This document shows positions 1-6,681 of a DNA stretch of 7,025 nt, piece by piece (positions within the stretch are counted from its first letter, which is position 1; each line of letters begins with the position of its first letter). Both the position numbers and the translations under genes were made by a program. Origin of the DNA: Rhodothermales bacterium (lineage in GTDB: Bacteria > Bacteroidota > Rhodothermia > Rhodothermales > VXPQ01); NCBI GenBank assembly GCA_028283985.1, contig JANQSQ010000648.1, forward strand, positions 1 through 7,025, written 5' to 3'. The notes beneath the pieces were generated by a model that saw only the letters and a program-made list of their open reading frames with translations, did no database searches and had not been told where the DNA came from.

Positions 1-907
1 AGAACAACTGACCGCCCCGCAGCCCACCGTGGCCGTGCTGGCGTACGGCGGCGCGCTGGCTTTCGAGAACGACGACGCCCTGTCTGAAGCGGTCGACGGG
101 TATCATACGCTCCTCGATACACTGGCCACCCGGGGCATACGCTGCGTACTCGTCTCTCCCATCCCGCATGACGAGCATAGGTCGCCCAATCCGAACGCGG
201 CGGCACTGAACGAACAGCTTGCCGCCGTACGGGACGCCTTCAGAGATATCGCTGCCGTACGAGAGTGCGGATGGGTCGATCTCTTCGACGCCATGGCGGA
301 CGAATACGAACAGGCGGCACAGCAAGGCAGCGCCGGGCTTACCGAAAACGGCGTGCACCTGAACGAAGCCGGGTACCGGGCAATGGCCCGCCGCCTCATC
401 GAGGCGATGGAACCGCTGCCTCCCGACCTTTCCGCCGATCTTGCGCTGGACCTCGATACCGGGGAAATCACTGGCGGAACACCCTACGGAAGCGGCGAAC
501 AGGAAACCGGCACCTATGCGATCGTCCCGAACCGCCTGCCCTACCCTGGCGAGGCCCGGAACGTGGTCATTGCGGGGCTGTCGAGGGGAACGTACCGGCT
601 GACTTCGGATGGACAAACCCTAACCGTTGGTCCGGCGCGCACATGGCAGGAAGGAATCGCCGTATACTATCCCGCGGAAATCGAACAACTGACCGCCCTG
701 CGCCGCGCCATCGTCGAAAAGAACCGGTTGTATTTCCGCCAGTACCGCCCGCAGAACGAAACCTACCTCGTGGGATTTCGCCAATACGAACAGGGACAGA
801 ACGCTCCGGAACTCACCGAACTGGACCCGATCATTCACGAAAAGGAAAACGAAATCGGCAGGCTGCGCATGGGGCGCCCCATCGTTTTCACGTTGACCCG
901 CGAGTAA
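1..907 (+). CDS. SGNH/GDSL-type hydrolase family protein, 5' partial (partner of a PVC-type cytochrome)
   Basis: The reading frame is open from position 2 (GAA) to the TAA at 905-907, giving 301 visible residues; the N-terminus, with the expected GDS nucleophile block, lies upstream of the window. What is visible resembles the second half of an SGNH esterase/acetylhydrolase domain: a VAVLAYGG strand (residues 10-17), an LVSPIP strand near nt 155-175, and an NGVHLNEAGY block at nt 347-376 holding the catalytic-type His (codon 356-358). It is followed by about 150 residues with the phrases VEKNRLYF, YRPQNETYL and FRQYEQGQNA, which from memory are typical of the SGNH proteins encoded beside PVC-type heme proteins. 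Odd points: the block III Asn is replaced (GGA rather than GxN), and the catalytic Asp position of DxxH is Asn. The GTG at 29 is an internal Val, not a credible start. The substrate is unknown; ester hydrolysis is inferred from the fold only. Confidence 0.85.
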   Translation, partial: EQLTAPQPTVAVLAYGGALAFENDDALSEAVDGYHTLLDTLATRGIRCVLVSPIPHDEHRSPNPNAAALNEQLAAVRDAFRDIAAVRECGWVDLFDAMADEYEQAAQQGSAGLTENGVHLNEAGYRAMARRLIEAMEPLPPDLSADLALDLDTGEITGGTPYGSGEQETGTYAIVPNRLPYPGEARNVVIAGLSRGTYRLTSDGQTLTVGPARTWQEGIAVYYPAEIEQLTALRRAIVEKNRLYFRQYRPQNETYLVGFRQYEQGQNAPELTELDPIIHEKENEIGRLRMGRPIVFTLTRE

Positions 908-908
908 C

Positions 909-3900
909 ATGCAACGATTTCTTCTGGCCGCGGCCGGCCTTGCGATCACTCCCTCGCTGGCTGCACAGCCCAACCTGACCAATATCCCGGATCCCGATCC
1001 GGCGGCCCAGATGGCTGCGTTGCATGTAGCGGAGGGATTCGAAATCAACCTTTTCGCCTCCGATCCCATGATCGACCCGCCTATCCAGATGGCGTGGGAC
1101 GAACGGGGAAGATTGTTCGTGGCGACCAGCGCATCCTACCCCCAGCCCGTACCGGGGCAAGCGGCCAACGACAAGATATTCATCCTCGAAGACACGGACG
1201 GCGACGGGCAGGCGGACCGCTCCATCCTGTTCGCCGACAGCCTGCTCACTCCCACGGGCGTGCTTCCCGGCGACGGCGGCGTATATGTGGCCAATTCCAC
1301 GGAAATCCTGCACCTGCGCGACACCGACGGCGACGGACGGGCCGACCGCCGGCGCGTGGTGCTTTCGGGGTTCGGGGCGGACGACACCCACCATATCATC
1401 CACCGCTTTTTGTGGGGGCCCGACGGGCTGTTTTATCTGAATCAGTCCGTCTATATATACAGCCACATCGAAACGCCCTGGGGCGTGCGCCGCCTCAGGC
1501 AGGGCGGCATCTGGCAATTCGAGCCTCCCTCCCTGAAACTGAATGTGCTGGCCCGCGGCATGTGGAACTCGTGGGGGTACGATTTCGACCGGTGGGGCCA
1601 GTCGTTCGCGACCGACGGCGCCGGCGGCGAGGGGGTGTATTTCATCTTTCCGCACGCGGCCTATCGGCCCGCCTATGGAGCCGAGCGCACGCTCACAGGC
1701 CTGAATCCCCAGCAGCCTAAATTGTCGGGGCTGGCATTTATATCCGGAAGACATTTCCCCGACTCCCTGAGCGGCCAGCTCATCACCAGCGACTTCCGCG
1801 CCAACCGGGTCAAACGCTTTGCGCTGACAGAGGACGGCAGCGGCTTTCTCTCCGAAGAGCAGGAGGACCTGATCTGGACGGATCACGTGGCGTTCCGGCC
1901 CGTGGACGTCAATGTGGGACCGGACGGGGCCCTGTATCTCGCCGACTGGTACAACCCGATCATCCAGCACGGCGAGGTGGATTTCCGGGATCCGCGCCGC
2001 GATCACAAGCATGGACGAATCTGGCGCATCACCGCCAAAGGACAGCCGCCGCTGGAACCGCCGGCCCTGTACGATGCATCCGTAGAAGACCTGCTGGCGG
2101 CGCTCCGCGCGCCGGAAGACTGGACGCGCCGACAGGCCATACGCCTCCTTCGCGAACGCGGCGCCGAAGTGGTCAAACCGTCGCTGGACGCGCATGTGCG
2201 CCGGATCGACCGCAATGCGCCGGGCGCCGTCCATGAACTGGTGGAAATGCTCTGGACATACCAGGCTATCGGGGACATGAACCCGGACCTGCTCCGCGAA
2301 ACGCTTGCGCTGAAAGATCACCGGGCGCGAGCCGCGGCCGCGCGCGTACTGGGGCATTTCCAGGACCAGGTCCCCGACACGGATGTAATCCTGGCTGCAT
2401 TGATCGAAGACGAACACCCCCGCGTGCGCAGGGAGGCCGTGCATGTACTGGGCGAACGGGGTACGGTCGGCGGCGCCGAAGCCGGAGCCCGCGCCGCACC
2501 CGTAGCGCTGCGGGTCCTTGACCGCCCCATGGACGATTTTCTGGATTACGCCTTGTGGCACGCTATCCAGAGGCTGGAACCGCACTGGATGCCGCGTTTC
2601 CATGAAGACAGCACCTTCCTCGGTACAGATCTGCGGCACATCGCGTTCGCCTTGCAGACGGCGGAAGCGCCGGAAGCGGCGGCGCGTCTTGCAGAGCATT
2701 ACACCCAAGGGGAAATCCCCGAAGACATGACCGCAAGCGCGCTGGAAGCCCTTGCGGAGCGTGGGGGCGCCGGAGAAATGGAAACGATTCTCGATCTTGC
2801 GGTCCGCGAGGAAACGCGCGGCGAAAACGGCGCAGTCGAGCACCTCGACGCGCTGCTGACCGCCTCGGAGGATGCCGATCGTCGCCCCGCCGACGTCACC
2901 GACCGGCTACGGATACTGCTCGCACACGAAGACCGGGAAATCCGTACGCGGGCAGCCCGCCTTGCCGGAGCATGGAGCGAAACGACGCTACGATCCGCCC
3001 TGCAAGGCCTCGTGGAAGAAGAGGACGAAGCCGTGCAGGAAGCGGGACTGGAAGGCCTCGCCGCATTGCGGGACAGCACCAGTATCGCCTGGCTCGTGGC
3101 GCTCGTCGAAGATCCGGATCGCCCGCAGGCGTTGCGTCTCGAAGCAGCACGGCTCCTGCCTGCCGCCGATGTCGAAAACGCCGCACTGATCGCCGTCTCT
3201 TTTTTGAATGCGGCGACGGACGATACAGACCCTTGGCCACTCTTCAATGCGTTCCTGATGCAGGAAGGAGGCCGCGACGCCCTGACAGACGCCTTGAACG
3301 AAGATACGGGCGGAACAACGATTCCAGCGGCCTTTGCGCAGGAAGGACTGGACCGCATCCGGGGACGCAACAGCAGCTACGCACCGCTCCGGGAAGCTTT
3401 CCGGGCTTCAGGGGCTGTCTCCACCGCGCCCCGGGTTGATCCGGACCTGGGCGGCTGGGCGTTACAACGCCTCCATTACGATGTAAAAGGAAAAGGCGCC
3501 CCTGCCCGAGGCGAAGCGCTCTACGGGCGGCTTCAGTGCGCCAGTTGCCATGTCATTGGCGGAGCCGGCGGGCTCGCGGGCCCGGATTTGTCGGATATCG
3601 GCGTGACGGCCCCCATCGACTACCTCACCGAATCCCTGTTGAAACCGGAGGATGCTGTCAAGGACGGGTATACCCTCGTACGCATCGTATATACGGACGG
3701 CGGGATCATGACAGGTAACCTTGTCGGCGAAACGGATGCGGAAGCGCTCGTGCGGGACGCCGCGGGCAGCGTGGAGCGCATTCCGAAAAGCCGTATCCGG
3801 ACGCAGGAGATCATTCCTGGATCGCTCATGCCGGCAGGGCTTACCGCATCGCTCGACTACGACGAATTCGTGGATCTGGTGGCCTTTCTGTCCGCACTGG

Positions 3901-4385
3901 GCGAAGAGGGACCGTATCGAGCGTCTGCATCGCCGGAAGGGGAACAGACGGTCCGGCGCTGGCGCGTGCTGCAACCCTCCGGAGAAACCGTCCAGGGCAT
4001 CCGGCAAACGGGCGCCTCGTTCGCCGTAACCGCGCAAAACGCAACCTGGGCGCCTATGCACAGTACGGTAGCCGGGGACTTGCCCCTTGCGGAGCTACCC
4101 GAAGTGGGCGGATACAGCGTGGCGTACTTCGAGGTCGATGTCGAAACGTCGGGCCCGGTCGCATTGGTCGTGCATCCCCCAAACGACAGGGCAGAGGGGC
4201 TATCGGTCTGGGTAGATGGACAGGCGGCGGCGCTCAGCGAAGGGCGGATCGAATTCGCCGGCGAGTCGGGACGGCGCCGCATTACGCTCGCCGTAGACCG
4301 TGCGCAGCACGCGGAAGGCGCTCTGCACGTAAAACTGCTTGCGGGCTCCGGGAGTGTGGAGGCCGTTGTTGTGAGGGAATGGTAG
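909..4385 (+). CDS. PVC-type heme-binding CxxCH protein: beta-propeller dehydrogenase-like, HEAT and cytochrome c domains
   Basis: This is a 1158-residue exported protein. Residues 1-20 form a Sec signal peptide (hydrophobic LLAAAGLAI, likely cleavage near SLAA/QP), with no lipobox Cys. Residues about 35-378 match the 'putative membrane-bound dehydrogenase' N-terminal family (TIGR02604-like): GFEINLFASDP, two DTDGDGxADR loops (95-104 and 138-147), THHIIHRFLWGPDG (160-173) and ADWYNPII...RDHKHGRIWRI (345-374). Residues about 390-840 are Ala/Leu/Arg/Glu-rich helical pairs typical of HEAT repeats. Residues about 863-998 form a cytochrome-c-like heme domain (TIGR02603-like) with CASCH at 877-881 and a candidate axial Met974 in LMPAGL. 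Residues 1003-1158 are a beta-rich extension I cannot assign. The ATG lies one base after the preceding stop, implying translational coupling; no Shine-Dalgarno is visible. Likely role: periplasmic oxidation of a sugar-like substrate with electrons passed to heme. That role is inference; the family's chemistry is largely unproven. Confidence 0.93.
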   Translation: MQRFLLAAAGLAITPSLAAQPNLTNIPDPDPAAQMAALHVAEGFEINLFASDPMIDPPIQMAWDERGRLFVATSASYPQPVPGQAANDKIFILEDTDGDGQADRSILFADSLLTPTGVLPGDGGVYVANSTEILHLRDTDGDGRADRRRVVLSGFGADDTHHIIHRFLWGPDGLFYLNQSVYIYSHIETPWGVRRLRQGGIWQFEPPSLKLNVLARGMWNSWGYDFDRWGQSFATDGAGGEGVYFIFPHAAYRPAYGAERTLTGLNPQQPKLSGLAFISGRHFPDSLSGQLITSDFRANRVKRFALTEDGSGFLSEEQEDLIWTDHVAFRPVDVNVGPDGALYLADWYNPIIQHGEVDFRDPRRDHKHGRIWRITAKGQPPLEPPALYDASVEDLLAALRAPEDWTRRQAIRLLRERGAEVVKPSLDAHVRRIDRNAPGAVHELVEMLWTYQAIGDMNPDLLRETLALKDHRARAAAARVLGHFQDQVPDTDVILAALIEDEHPRVRREAVHVLGERGTVGGAEAGARAAPVALRVLDRPMDDFLDYALWHAIQRLEPHWMPRFHEDSTFLGTDLRHIAFALQTAEAPEAAARLAEHYTQGEIPEDMTASALEALAERGGAGEMETILDLAVREETRGENGAVEHLDALLTASEDADRRPADVTDRLRILLAHEDREIRTRAARLAGAWSETTLRSALQGLVEEEDEAVQEAGLEGLAALRDSTSIAWLVALVEDPDRPQALRLEAARLLPAADVENAALIAVSFLNAATDDTDPWPLFNAFLMQEGGRDALTDALNEDTGGTTIPAAFAQEGLDRIRGRNSSYAPLREAFRASGAVSTAPRVDPDLGGWALQRLHYDVKGKGAPARGEALYGRLQCASCHVIGGAGGLAGPDLSDIGVTAPIDYLTESLLKPEDAVKDGYTLVRIVYTDGGIMTGNLVGETDAEALVRDAAGSVERIPKSRIRTQEIIPGSLMPAGLTASLDYDEFVDLVAFLSALGEEGPYRASASPEGEQTVRRWRVLQPSGETVQGIRQTGASFAVTAQNATWAPMHSTVAGDLPLAELPEVGGYSVAYFEVDVETSGPVALVVHPPNDRAEGLSVWVDGQAAALSEGRIEFAGESGRRRITLAVDRAQHAEGALHVKLLAGSGSVEAVVVREW

Positions 4386-4420
4386 GGTATTAAGGAAAAC
4401 AGCAAGTATCCAGCACATAA

Positions 4421-4451
4421 AAAGGGCCTTCCCGGAGGAGGAAGAGCCTTT
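4421..4451 (-). terminator. Rho-independent terminator hairpin between convergent genes
   Basis: The arms AAAGG/CCTTT (4421-4425 with 4447-4451) and CTTCC/GGAAG (4428-4432 with 4440-4444) are separated by a 2x2 internal mismatch and close on a 7-base loop. Read on the minus strand, the hairpin ends in GCCCTTTTTA, a proper U-run, so it fits the end of the minus-strand gene that stops at 4497. On the plus strand only three T follow the GCC, so termination of the cytochrome transcript would be weaker but possible. Confidence 0.7.
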
Positions 4452-4455
4452 CGTT

Positions 4456-4473
4456 GTCCTTGCGAACAAGGAC
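4456..4473. other. Second perfect hairpin in the convergent intergenic region
   Basis: GTCCTTG (4456-4462) and CAAGGAC (4467-4473) form a perfect 7-bp stem around a CGAA loop, four bases from the terminator hairpin. It lies between the minus-strand stop codon and the terminator, so in that mRNA it would be a 3'-UTR stem, possibly assisting termination or protecting the 3' end. The structure is read directly from the sequence; the role is inferred. Confidence 0.5.
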
Positions 4474-4496
4474 GGAGATTGCAGGATTGCGCCACG

Positions 4497-6368
4497 TTAC
4501 TTGATAAGCACCATCTGCTTCACCTGCCGGAAATCGGGGGTCTCCAGCGAGTAGAAATACACGCCGCTTGCCGGTTGCGCGCCGGACGCCGTGCGTCCAT
4601 CCCACTGCACCCGATACGTTCCGGGTTGTTGCACCGTCCCGTTCACCAGCGTCGTCACGACGCGCCCCAGGCTGTCGAAGACGCGCACGGTAACCTGGGC
4701 GGGCTGGCGCAATGTAAACCGGATCTCGGTCTCGTTCCGGAAAGGATTCGGATAACTCTGGAAGAGAGTGAATTCTTCCGGCTGTTCGGTTTCCATACCG
4801 GTCGGATCTATATCCAGGGAGATCACATTGCTTGCTTCGCTTTCGATAGAATTCGCGCTGACCGACGTCACAAAATAATGCAAGGGCTCCGTCTCCGAAA
4901 TCATGCCCGGGGAATCCGTGAACGACGTTTCTCCGGTCACGGCGATAAGGTTGTTCGGGTCGTCGACCGCAAAGGCAGTGGGCGGCGGAAAAGCGGAGCG
5001 CACCCGGTACACCGCGTAGCGCCGCACGTCGGGCATAGAAGATGCAGGCGCCGTCCAGGAAAGCGCTACTTCGTCTGCGCCGATCCGTGCGAAGGTCAGC
5101 GTATCGGGCGCATCGGGCGCAGACATATCTTTCCAATCCATGGGTGGCGTGAGCGCTAGAGAGAAGTACAAGTCCGTCCGCAGGCTGTCCGCAAAACCTC
5201 CTGACGAGAAGACGGTGATGTTCTTTGCCCGAAAGAACACGCTTCCGGAGATATCGTCATGCGCGCGGTTGAAACGGACCTGACGGGGCGCCTCGCTTGT
5301 AGAAAACAAATTGTCGCCGAAAGTGGCCCTGTCCGCTCGGTACAAACCGTGGCCGATGTACAGATGACGCCCTGCTTCCCGCGTCCGGTCGGCCCACCAA
5401 GGCGCCAGTTTGCCGTAATCCTGTCCGCCGCCGAATGGCCAGTAGAGCTGGGGAACGAGGTAATCGACTGTCCCGGCTTCCAGCCAGGCCGTGGGGTCGG
5501 CGTAGATGACATTGTACGCGTCCAGTCCCACGATTCCCGACGGGATGCCGTTTTTCCAGATACCGAAAGGGCTGACGCCGAATTTTACGGACGGACGGAT
5601 CGTGTTCACGCTGTCCGCCACCTGAGCCACAAAAAGATTTATGTTGTCGCGCCGCCAGGCGCCGATATTGCGAAAACCCCGGGGGTCGCCGTTGAATGTT
5701 TTGATGTCCTGGGAAGCAATCAAGGGGGAATACGGATAAAAATAATCGTCGAAATGCACCCCGTCGATGTCGTAGCGCCGCACTACGTCCCCGACGACAG
5801 TGGCGATGTAATCGCGCACCTCCTGCAATCCCGGATTCGACAGGATTAATGGCTGCTGCCCCCGCCTCTCGAAGGTAAGCATCCATTCGGGATGCCGTAC
5901 GGAGACATGCGATGAATGGTTCATATACCCCGAACCCCGCACAGCTCGATAGGGGTTGAACCAGGCATGCAGTTCCATGCCGCGTTTGTGCGCTTCCTCT
6001 ACGGCGAAGGCCAAGGGATCGTAAAAAGGGCTGGGCGGGACGCCCTGTTTGCCCGTAAGCCAGTAGGACCAGGGCTCGTACGGCGACTCGTACATGGCGT
6101 CGGACTCCGATCGCACCTGAAAGAAGACAGCGTTGACGCCCGCTTCCTTCAGCTTGTCCAGCATGGTAGTGAGTTGCGCCTTTTGTTGTTTGATTCCGAA
6201 CGTCGCGCGCGAATCCGGCCAATCGAGATTGAGGACCGTAGCGATCCACGCCCCGCGAAATTCGTGCTTCGAAGCAAACTGGGCGGATGCGGTAGGGAGC
6301 CATACTACCGCCATAACCAAAAGGCATAGCGCCAGCGTCAGGCCGGGTATATGTTTGAGCGAGCGCAT
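4497..6368 (-). CDS. Secreted glycoside-hydrolase-like protein (DUF187/GHL10) with FN3-like and T9SS sorting domains
   Basis: This is a 623-residue protein starting at the ATG complementary to 6366-6368 and ending with TAA (4497-4499). Residues 1-29 are a Sec signal peptide (long hydrophobic stretch 8-24, cleavage after TASA). Residues about 35-410 match the DUF187/GHL10 TIM-barrel family: EFRGAWIATVLNLDWP (36-51), GVNAVFFQVR (77-86), ELHAWFNPYR (132-141), DIDGVHFDDYFYP (200-212), KFGVSPFGIW (262-271) and DYLVPQLYW (302-310). The acidic cluster DGVHFDD and the conserved aromatic residues are the likely active-site region. Residues about 416-520 look like a fibronectin-III domain (PDTLTFARI...VALSWTAP...YAVYRV). 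Residues about 533-623 are a T9SS type A sorting domain (SYPNPF, RVFDSLGRVV, SGVYFYSL, QMVLIK). The E. coli relative DigH/YddW cleaves peptidoglycan glycans lacking stem peptides; the substrate here may be that or another polysaccharide. Surface delivery by T9SS is inferred from the C-terminal domain. Confidence 0.93.
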   Translation of the reverse strand: MRSLKHIPGLTLALCLLVMAVVWLPTASAQFASKHEFRGAWIATVLNLDWPDSRATFGIKQQKAQLTTMLDKLKEAGVNAVFFQVRSESDAMYESPYEPWSYWLTGKQGVPPSPFYDPLAFAVEEAHKRGMELHAWFNPYRAVRGSGYMNHSSHVSVRHPEWMLTFERRGQQPLILSNPGLQEVRDYIATVVGDVVRRYDIDGVHFDDYFYPYSPLIASQDIKTFNGDPRGFRNIGAWRRDNINLFVAQVADSVNTIRPSVKFGVSPFGIWKNGIPSGIVGLDAYNVIYADPTAWLEAGTVDYLVPQLYWPFGGGQDYGKLAPWWADRTREAGRHLYIGHGLYRADRATFGDNLFSTSEAPRQVRFNRAHDDISGSVFFRAKNITVFSSGGFADSLRTDLYFSLALTPPMDWKDMSAPDAPDTLTFARIGADEVALSWTAPASSMPDVRRYAVYRVRSAFPPPTAFAVDDPNNLIAVTGETSFTDSPGMISETEPLHYFVTSVSANSIESEASNVISLDIDPTGMETEQPEEFTLFQSYPNPFRNETEIRFTLRQPAQVTVRVFDSLGRVVTTLVNGTVQQPGTYRVQWDGRTASGAQPASGVYFYSLETPDFRQVKQMVLIK

Positions 6369-6568
6369 ACGGACAGCGATGGGGCGCCTTACAACTAAGC
6401 ATCTATCCGGAAGGTATCGAAAGATTTTCGCAAACGCATTACGAAAAAATGCAGGGAGCGGACCGCAGATTGCCGGAAACGCCTGATGGCAAGTGAGAAG
6501 TAAAGTGGTTTAGTAATTAATCCGACTGTTCGCGCAAAAAGAGGGCGGCTGACGGGCTCTCCCGCAGA

Positions 6569-6598
6569 TTGGCGTTCACGAAAACATACCTCTATAGT
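6569..6598 (+). promoter_or_regulatory. Candidate promoter (TTGGCG - 18 bp - TATAGT)
   Basis: TTGGCG at 6569-6574 and TATAGT at 6593-6598 are 18 bases apart and resemble a housekeeping -35/-10 pair upstream of the exported-protein gene starting at 6682. The -10 element falls inside the palindrome of 6583-6603. Bacteroidota housekeeping promoters usually differ (TTG with TAnnTTTG), so this remains a weak prediction. Confidence 0.3.
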
Positions 6599-6615
6599 AT
6601 GTTATAGCGTATGTT
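6583..6615. promoter_or_regulatory. Operator-like cluster: inverted plus direct repeats of GTATGTT
   Basis: AACATAC (6583-6589) and GTATGTT (6597-6603) are a perfect 7-bp inverted repeat with a 7-base spacer, and a third identical copy, GTATGTT, follows at 6609-6615, 12 bases on from the second. Such arrangements are typical of binding sites for dimeric transcription regulators. The cluster sits just upstream of the plus-strand gene and overlaps its candidate -10, which would suit repression, or activation from nearby. The binding protein is unknown. Confidence 0.45.
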
Positions 6616-6681
6616 GCGCCTTGCCATCCGGAAATGCTATGGCTATCGAACGTAATGTCTCTTAACACACGTCATCATACC

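Larger units (their letters stand above)
6369..6681. promoter_or_regulatory. Divergent intergenic region with promoters for both flanking genes
   Basis: This 313-base gap separates the minus-strand GHL10 gene from the plus-strand VCBS-like gene, so it must carry both promoters. It is more AT-rich than the genes, notably around 6499-6521 and 6576-6615. It contains the operator-like 7-mer cluster at 6583-6615 and a 10-bp direct repeat CCGCAGATTG at 6463-6472 and 6562-6571. I see no RNA gene or complete ORF in it. For the minus-strand gene I found no clear match to either the Bacteroidota TTG/TAnnTTTG promoter or a sigma70 promoter. Confidence 0.6.

Noticed and set aside
29..31. GTG at 29 as the start of the SGNH gene
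   Set aside because: The same frame is open to the window edge and the GTG encodes a Val in the middle of a conserved strand, so the gene begins upstream of the window.
888..2843. 651-codon open frame on the minus strand antisense to the cytochrome gene
   Set aside because: It lies entirely opposite well-recognised propeller and HEAT coding sequence, shows no signal peptide or recognisable domain, and is rich in Arg/Gly/Pro as expected from a GC-rich shadow frame.
2699..4061. Several 100-220-codon antisense frames (2699-3370, 3462-4061) under the HEAT and heme domains
   Set aside because: Their Ser/Arg/Ala-rich composition and position opposite the HEAT repeats and CxxCH domain mark them as shadows.
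4390..5136. Minus-strand open frame over the T9SS and FN3 part of the GHL10 gene
   Set aside because: It is out of frame with the clear sorting domain and crosses the terminator region; there is no supporting motif.
4479..5159. 226-codon plus-strand open frame opposite the 3' end of the GHL10 gene
   Set aside because: It is antisense to a recognised gene and its translation (His/Arg-rich) resembles no protein family.
5257..6402. 381-codon minus-strand open frame overlapping the GHL10 gene in another frame
   Set aside because: The GHL10 frame carries continuous family motifs across the same bases; this frame has none and shows the Arg-rich composition of a shadow.
6427..6451. Inverted repeat GCATT/AATGC and a loose TGCGTTTG match as a promoter for the GHL10 gene
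   Set aside because: The arms are only 5 bp, the -7 match has a mismatch and no upstream TTG element at the expected distance was found.
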